Origin: Crateriforma conspicua
GTDB lineage: Bacteria; Planctomycetota; Planctomycetia; Pirellulales; Pirellulaceae
Direction of reading: 5' to 3'
Length of the DNA: 64,000 nucleotides
Assembly (NCBI RefSeq): GCF_007752935.1
Contig: NZ_CP036319.1
Span: forward strand, 4,216,001-4,280,000
The first letter of the stretch is position 1, and each line of letters opens with the position of its first letter. Below are positions 7,854 through 15,865 of the stretch, one piece after another. The position numbers and the translations under genes were made by a program. Below the pieces are notes generated by a model. The model had not been told where the DNA came from, did not search any database, and worked only from the letters and a program-made list of their open reading frames with translations.

Positions 7854-9443
7854 ATGAATGATCGAGTGATCGCAAAAGCCGAATCGATGCGGAAACTTCG
7901 ACGCCGCCAGATGATTTCGATGTTCGTGTTTTTGTTGACGGCACTGATCGCTTCGCTGGCCGCGACCGCGTTCGGCCAGGCGACGTATCGCCAACTGCCG
8001 ATCCAGGACGCTTTGAAGTCCGAGGCGGCTGTCAAGCAAATGAAGACGGCGTTGAAAGCGTTTTCCAACAGCAGCGAAGGCCAATCGTCGCCTCACGCCC
8101 GTGCGGCGATGGCGTACGTCAGCAACTACGTGCCCCGCCGAATCACCCAAGCCGACGCGACACCGGAGATCACCGAATTGATCGACGACGTGGTTTCCGC
8201 GATTGACGCGGCGCAGCGTCGTGGCAACACCCAGGTCGCAAACCTGATGATTTCCAAATTTGCCCCGATGATGTCGGGGGTGGCCGGCGGCAATTTCCAA
8301 CCCGCCGCTCGGATCGCCGCGACCATGGCGATCGGTCGCTTGAATTCGGACCCCGGCGATTTCCGCGAAATTCCGCCGACGCCCTACATGAACGGGTTCG
8401 GTGTGTTGAAGAAGTTGTTCGAAACGGAAACCAATCCGGACGGCGTTCGCGCCGCGGCACTGCACGGGTTGTTGCGTTACACCCGGCTGACGTTCCATCG
8501 TTTGCCCGACAACGTCAAAAACCAATTGGCACCGCCGCTGCAAACGCTGTTGCAGGCACCGGTTCCCGCCGGCCGCAGCCCGGAAGCCCACGCGTTCATG
8601 CAACGCTATGCGGTCGACATTTTGGAATTGCTGCGTCCGGATGATGAAAACTTGGCGACCGCATTGGTCACCATCAGCCAAGATCGAAACCGTCCCGATT
8701 TGATCGCGTTGCATTCGGCCGCCACGTTCGGACGCCACGCCGGCGCGGCCAAGGCGAAAGTCGCCGCGCCGCTGAAGACGCTGGACATCTGGACCGCAAT
8801 CGCTTTCGAAGCCTTTGGCGAAGAAGTCAAGCGTCTGGAGCAGTTCAACAAACCTCGCGAAATCGCGATGCAGCAGCCCGAGAAACCCGATGACTTGTTG
8901 GTTCCCGCCGAGGAACGCGTCATGGACGCGTCGATGGAAGATGGCTACGGCGGCGACATGGACATGGACGACGGCAGTTATGAAATGGGTGCCGAAGGCA
9001 GCGACGAAGGCTACGGCGACATGGGCATGGACGAAGGATACGGCAGTTACGGGATGGCTCCGGTCGTCCAAGAATATGAACCACAGCCGGCCGAAGTCGT
9101 GGCGACGCGTCGTCGATTGAACGATGTGTTGCAACAAATCCATCTGGGCGTGACCGGATCGGCCAAGCCCGGCATGCCGTCCAAGCCGGGTGGCTTGCTG
9201 GCCGTCGCCGATGACGCGTCCAAGGGCAAAATCACCACTTGGGTGACCGAGATGGAAACCTTGCTGACGGACTTGAACGACAAGTCGTTGGAAGAAACCA
9301 AGGACTTCCTGGAGAAGCTGACCGAATTGACCGAGCAGCTGGAAAAGATGGCCGGTGACGCCGCGAAGAAACCCGTCGCGGCACCGGATCAAGACGGCAT
9401 GGTGGCCAATCCGGCCGCCGTCGATCAGTTGGCCGGACGCTAA
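7854..9443 (+). CDS. Secreted helical-repeat protein with Asp/Gly/Met/Tyr-rich linker
   Basis: A 529-residue protein with a signal peptide: a basic N-terminus, a hydrophobic core at about residues 20-37, and a cleavage-like A-T-A-F-G-Q. Residues 40-340 look like successive amphipathic helix pairs (HEAT-like). Residues about 360-405 form a low-complexity linker of DGYGGDMDMDDGSYEMG type, rich in acidic residues, Gly, Met and Tyr. The C-terminal 110 residues are helical, with a coiled-coil-like Leu/Glu/Lys pattern near residues 465-505. I know no named family; it is probably a planctomycete envelope protein. The acidic Met/Tyr linker could bind metal ions, which is speculation. Confidence 0.72.
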   Translation: MNDRVIAKAESMRKLRRRQMISMFVFLLTALIASLAATAFGQATYRQLPIQDALKSEAAVKQMKTALKAFSNSSEGQSSPHARAAMAYVSNYVPRRITQADATPEITELIDDVVSAIDAAQRRGNTQVANLMISKFAPMMSGVAGGNFQPAARIAATMAIGRLNSDPGDFREIPPTPYMNGFGVLKKLFETETNPDGVRAAALHGLLRYTRLTFHRLPDNVKNQLAPPLQTLLQAPVPAGRSPEAHAFMQRYAVDILELLRPDDENLATALVTISQDRNRPDLIALHSAATFGRHAGAAKAKVAAPLKTLDIWTAIAFEAFGEEVKRLEQFNKPREIAMQQPEKPDDLLVPAEERVMDASMEDGYGGDMDMDDGSYEMGAEGSDEGYGDMGMDEGYGSYGMAPVVQEYEPQPAEVVATRRRLNDVLQQIHLGVTGSAKPGMPSKPGGLLAVADDASKGKITTWVTEMETLLTDLNDKSLEETKDFLEKLTELTEQLEKMAGDAAKKPVAAPDQDGMVANPAAVDQLAGR

Positions 9444-9461
9444 TCCAAGCCTTAACTGCGG

Positions 9462-9487
9462 GGCGCAGTGTCATTCATCACTGCGCC
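9462..9487. terminator. Bidirectional hairpin between convergent genes
   Basis: GGCGCAGTG (9462-9470) and CACTGCGCC (9479-9487) form a perfect 9-bp GC-rich stem with an 8-nt loop. It sits in the 88-bp gap between two convergent stops. There is no strong U-tract on either side, so it may stop transcription weakly or protect 3' ends. Confidence 0.5.
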
Positions 9488-9531
9488 GTGAAACATTACT
9501 TGCCCAATGGCCATCGCATCGGCCGGGAATG

Positions 9532-9780
9532 TCAGGACGCTTTCGCGCCGTCCATGTCTTTCAGGCTTTTGCCCAAACGCTTGCGACTGGCTGTCGTTGT
9601 GCCGCCAGTGCTGCGTTTACGTTTTGGCTTGGTGGTCGAAGTGTCGGAGCCCAAAAGTGCCACCATGTTGGGGTGGAAATCATCGGATTGTTCGGGGGTA
9701 CCGATGGCTTCGATGGCGTCGTTGACACCGTGCAGGACGGAGTTTCGAACGCCGTCGCGAATCCAATCGAAAAAGTTCAT
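9532..9780 (-). CDS. Small conserved-looking hypothetical protein
   Basis: An 82-residue protein starting MNFFDWIRDGVRNSVL, an amphipathic aromatic N-terminus that could lie on a membrane. A basic Lys/Arg/Thr/Ser-rich tail follows (KPKRKRSTGG ... RKRLGKSLKDMDG). It has no recognised domain. A coding origin is supported by a clear ATG, a balanced composition in the first half, and its position 73 bp downstream of the start-distal end of apbE on the same strand. The basic tail might bind nucleic acid; this is only inferred. Confidence 0.5.
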   Translation of the reverse strand: MNFFDWIRDGVRNSVLHGVNDAIEAIGTPEQSDDFHPNMVALLGSDTSTTKPKRKRSTGGTTTASRKRLGKSLKDMDGAKAS

Positions 9781-9852
9781 GTGAAACTGCTCTATCTGTG
9801 TCCGAAAACGGTATGTGCTAAACGCGGGCGCGCTTCCGCCGATGCGAGCCCT

Positions 9853-11013
9853 TCAATCCGCTTGTAATGACTGCGGATCGATCAGGTCCAGATCGATATC
9901 AAACAGTTCAATTGGGCCCGAAAGATCGACCAGAATCTGGTCCTGTCGCTGTCCCGGACGGCAGAATACGGCTGCGAATTTACCCCGGTGATGCCTCAGT
10001 CGCACTGTTGGCAAAGTCCCGACGTTTTCGTCACGTATTTCTTCGCCAACGGCCTCCAAGTTTGCATCACTTTGCGCCGCGGACATCCCGTCGTGCGTGC
10101 CGGAACCGGGCGGCTGGCCACTGCTGCTGGTCGTTGACGACGCCCACTGCTGGTTCAATTCGATCGATCGCCGGGCCCCTTCGACGAACAACGCGGTGCC
10201 GATGGCGTCCGCTTTGATCGCCGTGTCGCAGATGACGGTCAACGACGACAGATCGCTGCCCGGATATCCGGTTCGCGGGTCGATGACATGCCCGTATCGA
10301 ACGCCGCGATGGTGAAAGAACTGTTGGCCGCTGCCACTGGTTCCCAGTGCGGCATCCAGCAAACGGATTCCGCCGATTCGTCGGTTGGGTTTGGTCGGAT
10401 GGGCGATCCCCAGTTGCCAGCCCACCGCATCGGTGTCGCCATTGCCGGCCGCGAAGACGCTGCTTTGACCGCCGTGCAAAAGAAAATCATCGATCCCGTT
10501 TTCGCGCAAGCGTCCCGCCACACGGTCGATCGCGTCGCCTTTGCCGATGCCGCCCAAGTTGATTTGCATCCCCGGCTTTTGAAGTGTGACCGTCCGCCGG
10601 TCGGGGTCCAAGTCGATCGCGTCGTAGCCCACGCACGTTCTGGCCGCGTCGATCTCCGTCGCCGTCGGCTTTTTTCCGCTGCGTTGCATGAACCCCCACG
10701 CTTTGACCAGCGGTCCGGCCGTCACATCAAACGCGCCGGAGGTTTGACGACTGATTTCCAACGCATGCCGCAGGACTTCAAAGGTGGGCGTGGAAACCTT
10801 TACCGCTTGCCCCACGCCGGACCGATTGATTTGGTTGATTTCGCTGTCCGCGCGATAGACCGACAAGCGCCTTTCGATTTCATCCAGCGATTCCAGTGCG
10901 GCGACCGCCACCTCCACTTTCGCCGCGTGCCAGGGCGGCAGCACGACGACGAAGGAACATGCCATCGCGCGGTGCGAAACATGCGTCAAAAAGGGCTCGT
11001 CGGTTCCATTCAT
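9853..11013 (-). CDS. apbE: FAD:protein FMN transferase (ApbE family)
   Basis: A 386-residue ApbE-like enzyme, which moves FMN from FAD to a Thr residue of target flavoproteins such as Nqr or Rnf subunits in a Mg2+-dependent reaction. Visible motifs are DEIERRLSVYRADSEI, the substrate-binding GAFDVTAGPLVKAWGF, the NLGGIGKGDAIDRVA helix, GHVIDPRTGYP and the metal-site region DTAIKADAIGTALFV. Unlike many relatives, the N-terminus (MNGTDEPFLTHVSHRAM) has no lipobox or signal, suggesting a cytoplasmic form. The last ~80 residues after the conserved core are a Ser/Gly/Asp-rich tail. No flavoprotein target gene lies nearby. Confidence 0.88.
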   Translation of the reverse strand: MNGTDEPFLTHVSHRAMACSFVVVLPPWHAAKVEVAVAALESLDEIERRLSVYRADSEINQINRSGVGQAVKVSTPTFEVLRHALEISRQTSGAFDVTAGPLVKAWGFMQRSGKKPTATEIDAARTCVGYDAIDLDPDRRTVTLQKPGMQINLGGIGKGDAIDRVAGRLRENGIDDFLLHGGQSSVFAAGNGDTDAVGWQLGIAHPTKPNRRIGGIRLLDAALGTSGSGQQFFHHRGVRYGHVIDPRTGYPGSDLSSLTVICDTAIKADAIGTALFVEGARRSIELNQQWASSTTSSSGQPPGSGTHDGMSAAQSDANLEAVGEEIRDENVGTLPTVRLRHHRGKFAAVFCRPGQRQDQILVDLSGPIELFDIDLDLIDPQSLQAD

Positions 11014-11200
11014 GTCGCCAGTTTAGGTACGAATCTAGGATCCCACAAAACGGGGCCGACTTGGGTTGCGTTCCAAGACGGTTTCCAGCACAATTCGAGC
11101 TTTCCGGCCTGGCGGGTTTCCTCGCCGAAGGCTGCGGATGCTACCGCGGCCGATCATCCAGTTCAGGTTTGACCGCCTGGAACGGACCGGAATATCACCA

Positions 11201-11289
11201 GGAGCGGTGGCTGAGTGGTCGAAAGCGCCGGTTTGCTAAATCGGTGAACCCGGAAACGGGTTCCGCAGGTTCGAATCCTGTCCGCTCCG
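11201..11289 (+). tRNA. tRNA-Ser (anticodon GCU)
   Basis: An 89-nt cloverleaf with acceptor GGAGCGG (11201-11207) pairing to CCGCTCC (11282-11288). The anticodon stem CCGGT/ATCGG encloses the loop TTGCTAA, with anticodon GCT at 11235-11237, reading AGC/AGU. The T-arm is GGTTCGAATCC. A long variable arm (about 11246-11265, with the AACCCGGAAACGGGTT stem) is typical of serine tRNAs. CCA is not encoded (GCT follows). Confidence 0.97.
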
Positions 11290-11325
11290 CTTACGTCGGT
11301 CGAATCGCCGGCGATAATAGAATCC

Positions 11326-11379
11326 AGCCCACACATCCAGATTTGGCGATGCCGAACCCGATGCGTGGGCTTTTCTTTT
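11326..11379 (+). terminator. Rho-independent terminator of tRNA-Ser
   Basis: AGCCCACACATC (11326-11337) pairs with GATGCGTGGGCT (11360-11371), 12 bp with one G-T pair. The run TTTTCTTTT follows directly. It lies 37 nt after the tRNA and on the same strand. Confidence 0.8.
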
Positions 11380-11652
11380 GGCTTGGGGCCGTCAATTCAT
11401 TGCCAGGTCGGCCAGACAAGGTCCGCGCAATCGGTTCATTCGATCGAACCGAACTTCTTTCACCCATCGCTTCATTTTGTCAGTCACTGGTGCCGACATT
11501 GGCTGATGTGCGCCGCAATCACGACCCGCGTGGGTCCACACCCGCGGCGACACACCCACGAGCCAACCTGATGCGTCCCCAAGGAATCGGTGATCGCACG
11601 GCCCGCGGGCGATAGCGATGGATCGCGGTGAATCTTTACCCGGATCCATCTC
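11380..11652. other. Intergenic stretch, no gene seen
   Basis: These 273 bp lie between the tRNA terminator and the hydrolase gene. Chance open frames cross it, but none shows protein-like composition. It includes CGTGGGTCCACACCCGCG-type inverted pieces near 11528-11547. The hydrolase promoter is probably here, though no clear boxes are visible. Confidence 0.4.
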
Positions 11653-13617
11653 GTGTACCAGCCAACCGCCCGCCGCAATGACGTGCCGACGATCGTCGGT
11701 CTATTGTCGTTGCTGTTGGTCTTGTCCGGTTGCTGTGGGTCATTCAGCGCGACCTGGATGCCGGTCAAAGTGATGCCGGCATCAACCGATGCAACGGTTT
11801 GCTTGGTCCCCTGGAACCAGCCGTCCCAAGAATCCAAATGTGATCAAGCGGGCAACCTGGATGCGATTCGCGAGATCTATGACCGGGCGGTTCAGATGGA
11901 ATCGGATTGCCAGTCACATTGCGTGGACCTGTACTTTCAAGTCGCCACCGCAACGTTGCCGTTTGATGGCCCGTTACCCCAAGGAACGTTTGACGTTTGC
12001 GGCGGTCACGCCGACTGTGGATGTTCGACCGCGTCGTTGGGCCGTGACCTGCACAAATCCGCTCTGAGCCGTCTGGTCCACAGCGGGCAACGATTCGGAC
12101 GCTTCGATCACGGCAAACACTTGACCGTGCACACCGAATCGCGGGTGGTGCAGCTACCGCTGCATCGTGACGGCTTTTTGTGGCGCCCCGATGATTTCCG
12201 TTTTTTGCGGTTGGTCGGTGATTACCGGACCGATGCGATCCATCCGCTGTATCGCACCGCTGGTCGCGGCGTTCCATTGGTGGTCGAAACCGCGCGAGGC
12301 GATGATGATCCCCTGGTGATGCCCAACGTTCCCTTCGCGGCAACGCTATGCATGACCCAATCGAACGAAGGCCAATCGTCCGTTCGATTGACGCTGCACG
12401 ATCCTTTGCGATCTTCCCAACGTCCCGGACTATACCGATGCAATGATGCGCAACCCGATTTTGGTGCGTTTTATTCACCGGACATCGCCACCGATATTTC
12501 CGCACCACTGGCCTATCGATTAAGCCAACGTCGCGGAGACAATCTTGACAATGTCACCTCGCTTAGCGATTCGACCGGGCCGTGCCGCTTGGCAGCGATT
12601 GAACCGTACCAACCTGGAAAGATCCCGGTCATCTTCATTCATGGTTTGGGATCCAGCCCGGCGACCTGGGTGCAAATGGTCAACGCCTTGCGATCGCATC
12701 CCGACTTGGTGTCGCGTTTCCAGTTCTGGGAATTTGAATATCCGCGTGGCTTGCCCTATCCGACCGCGGCCAGAAAGTTGCGTTCGGAATTGATCCGCGT
12801 TCGACACGCCATCGATCCCGACTTTGACGACGATGCATTGTCCGATTGCGTCGGCGTGGGCCACAGTTTGGGTGGGTTGATTGCCAAAGTCATCTCCACG
12901 ACACCCGACATCGATCAGGACCCCGCATGTCGCATCCGTCGCATCGTGCATATCGGGACACCGCACCGTGGTGCAGTGCCGTCCAACCGTGTTTTTTCGG
13001 TTTTGGTCGATGGGGTGCGTGCGCTGCGTGGGAACATGCCGCAGGACCATGTCCCGGGGTGCCCACATCGGTCAAACAACATTGACCTGACGATCGTCGG
13101 GAACCCCTACTTGGTCGACTTGAATGCGACCCCGCCAAACGAAGGCATCATCACCCATTCGATCATTGGCAATCGTTTCGGGAATTGTGTGGGTGAACCG
13201 TGTGACGGCATCGTGACCGTCGACAGCGCGCGGGATCACTACGCAGTGTCCGAAAGGATGATCCGCACACGTCATTCGATGCTGAATAAACACGCCGAAG
13301 CCATCGAAGAAGTCATCCGCATCTTGCGTCATCACCGTTTGGAATTGCAATCCTGTCCGGCGCCGGTGCTGTTGCATGCACCGTTGATCGCCCCCGCCAG
13401 TCTGTCGATCGTTACCGACGACGACCCACCGGAAGCTTGGCATCTGGCAAGCCCCAATGGTGCGAATGACGCATCCCAATGCGATCAAAAATTGCCGGAC
13501 GCAACATCAGGGGATCAGGGCACCATCAGATCGACAGTCGCACCTTGTTTGTCCAGCACCACCGATGTGACACCGGATGTTGCATCCGAAGCAACGTCGC
13601 CGACCGACAACTGGTAA
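11653..13617 (+). CDS. Lipoprotein alpha/beta-hydrolase (lipase/esterase-like)
   Basis: A 654-residue protein starting at GTG 11653. Residues 1-28 form a lipoprotein signal with lipobox LSGC, so it is probably anchored in a membrane. The alpha/beta-hydrolase core starts at IPVIFIHGLGSSPATW (about residue 323), which carries the oxyanion HG motif. The nucleophile elbow GHSLGG has Ser405. A His in RTRHSMLNKHAE is the likely catalytic base and D/E residues before it the acid. The ~300 residues before the core are not recognised. The final ~70 residues fall after the fold, are low in structure, and are read over the 3' end of the GH10 gene on the other strand (103-bp overlap). Substrate unknown. 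Confidence 0.75.
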   Translation: MYQPTARRNDVPTIVGLLSLLLVLSGCCGSFSATWMPVKVMPASTDATVCLVPWNQPSQESKCDQAGNLDAIREIYDRAVQMESDCQSHCVDLYFQVATATLPFDGPLPQGTFDVCGGHADCGCSTASLGRDLHKSALSRLVHSGQRFGRFDHGKHLTVHTESRVVQLPLHRDGFLWRPDDFRFLRLVGDYRTDAIHPLYRTAGRGVPLVVETARGDDDPLVMPNVPFAATLCMTQSNEGQSSVRLTLHDPLRSSQRPGLYRCNDAQPDFGAFYSPDIATDISAPLAYRLSQRRGDNLDNVTSLSDSTGPCRLAAIEPYQPGKIPVIFIHGLGSSPATWVQMVNALRSHPDLVSRFQFWEFEYPRGLPYPTAARKLRSELIRVRHAIDPDFDDDALSDCVGVGHSLGGLIAKVISTTPDIDQDPACRIRRIVHIGTPHRGAVPSNRVFSVLVDGVRALRGNMPQDHVPGCPHRSNNIDLTIVGNPYLVDLNATPPNEGIITHSIIGNRFGNCVGEPCDGIVTVDSARDHYAVSERMIRTRHSMLNKHAEAIEEVIRILRHHRLELQSCPAPVLLHAPLIAPASLSIVTDDDPPEAWHLASPNGANDASQCDQKLPDATSGDQGTIRSTVAPCLSSTTDVTPDVASEATSPTDNW

Positions 13618-15476
13618 TCCCCCATGAACCCACGGACCGTTGCCGAACCGTCGGCTTCGGTCACCACCGTGGTGTCGGTCCACCACTGGTTGCGAACCAA
13701 GTCGACGAACACGTCGCCGGCCGGTTTGCGTGACCAGTCGCTACGCCAAAGCGCCGCATTGGGTTTCCAATGTTGATTTTCCCAGAAGCCCCACATCACG
13801 ATCGCGTCGATATTGGGATGGCTGAACGATGCGACCAAGACATCGCGCAAGTAGTCCGCTTGCAAGGCTTCATCGGTTCCCGTGTCGACGTCCAGTTCGG
13901 TCAACTGCAGGTGTGGACAAAGCTTGGCGTAGCGGTCCAACAAAGCCAAGATGTCCGTGGGCGACGTCAATGATGCGGAATCAAAGTGTCCCATGAATCC
14001 GACCACGTCGGGGGCTTGGCCGTGCTGGTTCAGATTTTCGATGACGGCTTGGTAGGCATCGCGACGACTGCCGCCGGGCAGAATCTGGCCTTCATTGATC
14101 GCGTGCCGCAGCGACGGAGCCAAACGTCGTGCTTCTCGCATGATGTCGACATCGATCTGCATGTCGCCATACAACTGATGATAGGTTTGGCCGAACCCGA
14201 CGACATGATTGATCGTGTCCCATTCGTCGACGAACGATTCGGTGGCCGGCAGAATGTCCTGCATGTGTTTCCACAGCCATTGCTTGTGCGCGGCCACGTC
14301 GTCAACAAAGTCTCGCTGGATCGGAGGGCTGTTCATCGATCCCCATCCGATGTAGTGGCCGCGAATTGAAATTCGGTTTTCTTGCAGCCATGGAACGGTG
14401 GCGTTCAAAAGAACTTGATGTCGGCGATACAGATCCCCTTTACGGTCTGCGCGATTTTTGCCCCATTGCCAGACGTGTGGGCGCAAGGCGCCTTCGAAGG
14501 TGACACGGGTGAGATACCTTTGGACGATTTCGCGATAACGCCGCGCGTCTTCGATGGTCGTCGGTCGACCGCGCGAGTCGCCGCGAATGTAGCGTTGAAA
14601 GGGAAAGTCCGACGCGTCGCCGCCCAACAACATCGAATTGACGGCCGAGCCAAAGGGAAACGAATGCCGCTGTTGCCGGATCCGAACCCTTTGCCCGGCT
14701 AGCGGATTGCCGTCAGTGTCGGTGACGCGGATGGTCATGTCGGCTTTGCGTATTCGGTCGATTCGCTGCAACGCTTGGATTCGCCACTCGGCGTCATCGT
14801 CACGTCCCGGGTAGGTGAACTTGGACGTGGGCAGTTCACGCAAAGGGATCGATGAACCGTAGTTGATCAGCCTGACCGCGGCGAACTGCAACGTCTGAGG
14901 CATTGAGGCGACGTGAATGACGACTTTGGTTTGGTCGACACCGTGATCGACCGGCGCGACAAACGGGTAAGCGAAACGCTGCCACTGGGGTCCCGCGTTG
15001 AAGGGATACCTGGTTCGATCGTCTTCGCCATGGGGTTGGACGAATAAGCCGGCGTAGCCCGTACTGCTTTCGTTGTCGGACGCCACACAGCGGGCATCGA
15101 ACATCAGCAGAACACGATCTCCCTTGGCGATCTTGCGCTGCAAGGGGATCGAGACCTGTGCATCCCAGGCTTGGGGACTGGAACGTGGCACGACGACTTC
15201 GAAAACACGGACATCGTCACGTTGCCCCGTTTCAGATGCCAACGATAGCCAGCGGCCCGACGCGTCGGGCAGGCGGCCGTGGCTCAGGGTGGTCAGTGCC
15301 GGATCGTCGAAATCCAGACAGTCTACGCCACCCGCCGGCGCGGTGACTTGCCGATCCAACATTGTTTCAACGCTCGTTTCGGCACCCGCCATGTCGCGGA
15401 TCCACATCGTCATCAAAAGGCAATAGACGATCACGATCCAGAACGGGATGCGGATTCGATGATGGTGGCGGGACAT
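13515..15476 (-). CDS. GH10-family glycoside hydrolase, divergent active site
   Basis: A 653-residue protein with a signal/transmembrane segment at residues 8-28 (ATG at 15476; the frame runs on to 15575). Residues ~30-210 look like a CBM4/9-type beta-sandwich. The GH10 TIM barrel follows (GSAVNS, RGHYIGWG, LTELD). GH10 enzymes cleave xylan with two Glu residues. The nucleophile is present (E527 in LTELD), but the acid/base site, normally W-D-x-x-N-E, reads W-D-T-I-N-H with His424. The usual W-H after RGH is also W-G. It may therefore have altered chemistry or only bind glycans. The C-terminal ~45 residues form a short beta domain. Its end overlaps the hydrolase gene on the plus strand. Confidence 0.78.
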   Translation of the reverse strand: MSRHHHRIRIPFWIVIVYCLLMTMWIRDMAGAETSVETMLDRQVTAPAGGVDCLDFDDPALTTLSHGRLPDASGRWLSLASETGQRDDVRVFEVVVPRSSPQAWDAQVSIPLQRKIAKGDRVLLMFDARCVASDNESSTGYAGLFVQPHGEDDRTRYPFNAGPQWQRFAYPFVAPVDHGVDQTKVVIHVASMPQTLQFAAVRLINYGSSIPLRELPTSKFTYPGRDDDAEWRIQALQRIDRIRKADMTIRVTDTDGNPLAGQRVRIRQQRHSFPFGSAVNSMLLGGDASDFPFQRYIRGDSRGRPTTIEDARRYREIVQRYLTRVTFEGALRPHVWQWGKNRADRKGDLYRRHQVLLNATVPWLQENRISIRGHYIGWGSMNSPPIQRDFVDDVAAHKQWLWKHMQDILPATESFVDEWDTINHVVGFGQTYHQLYGDMQIDVDIMREARRLAPSLRHAINEGQILPGGSRRDAYQAVIENLNQHGQAPDVVGFMGHFDSASLTSPTDILALLDRYAKLCPHLQLTELDVDTGTDEALQADYLRDVLVASFSHPNIDAIVMWGFWENQHWKPNAALWRSDWSRKPAGDVFVDLVRNQWWTDTTVVTEADGSATVRGFMGDYQLSVGDVASDATSGVTSVVLDKQGATVDLMVP

Positions 15477-15865
15477 GACCAAGGCCTTGCACTGGACGGC
15501 GGGGTGGGATGGGGGGAAAGGACCACGATGGGGCGGACGACAGCGCTGGCCGATTCCGCCGGCCGATTCTGACAACCGGACGAATCGTTACCAACATCGC
15601 GATCCAAACAACCATCCGTCCAAAACCCGGTCGGATCCGAGTGGTTTCACGAAGTTGCGAAATCGTGGTGTGCGTATTTTGGTCGATCCGTTTGCTCAAA
15701 TCGACCGGAACAATCGTCGCAGACGGTGCATGATCCCAGCCATGTTCCGTGCGGACGAAACCAGGCCAAGGTCTGACAACAGCGGCCCCGCATCTGTGTC
15801 GTAGCGTTTCCAGTGATGCCGCCACCCGCGCGGCGAGTGTTCACTTGAACCTTCGCGAAATCGCT
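15477..15865. other. Divergent intergenic/leader region of the giant gene
   Basis: These 389 bp separate the GH10 gene (minus) and the giant surface-protein gene (plus). A 7-bp stem GGTCGAT/ATCGACC lies at 15681-15706. The plus-strand frame of the giant gene is open back to a GTG at 15749, but that extra peptide has no signal character. No promoter is convincing by eye. Confidence 0.45.

Noticed and set aside
7830-9392. 520-codon open frame on the minus strand
   Set aside because: It is antisense to the secreted helical protein at 7854-9443, whose signal peptide, linker and codon pattern are convincing.
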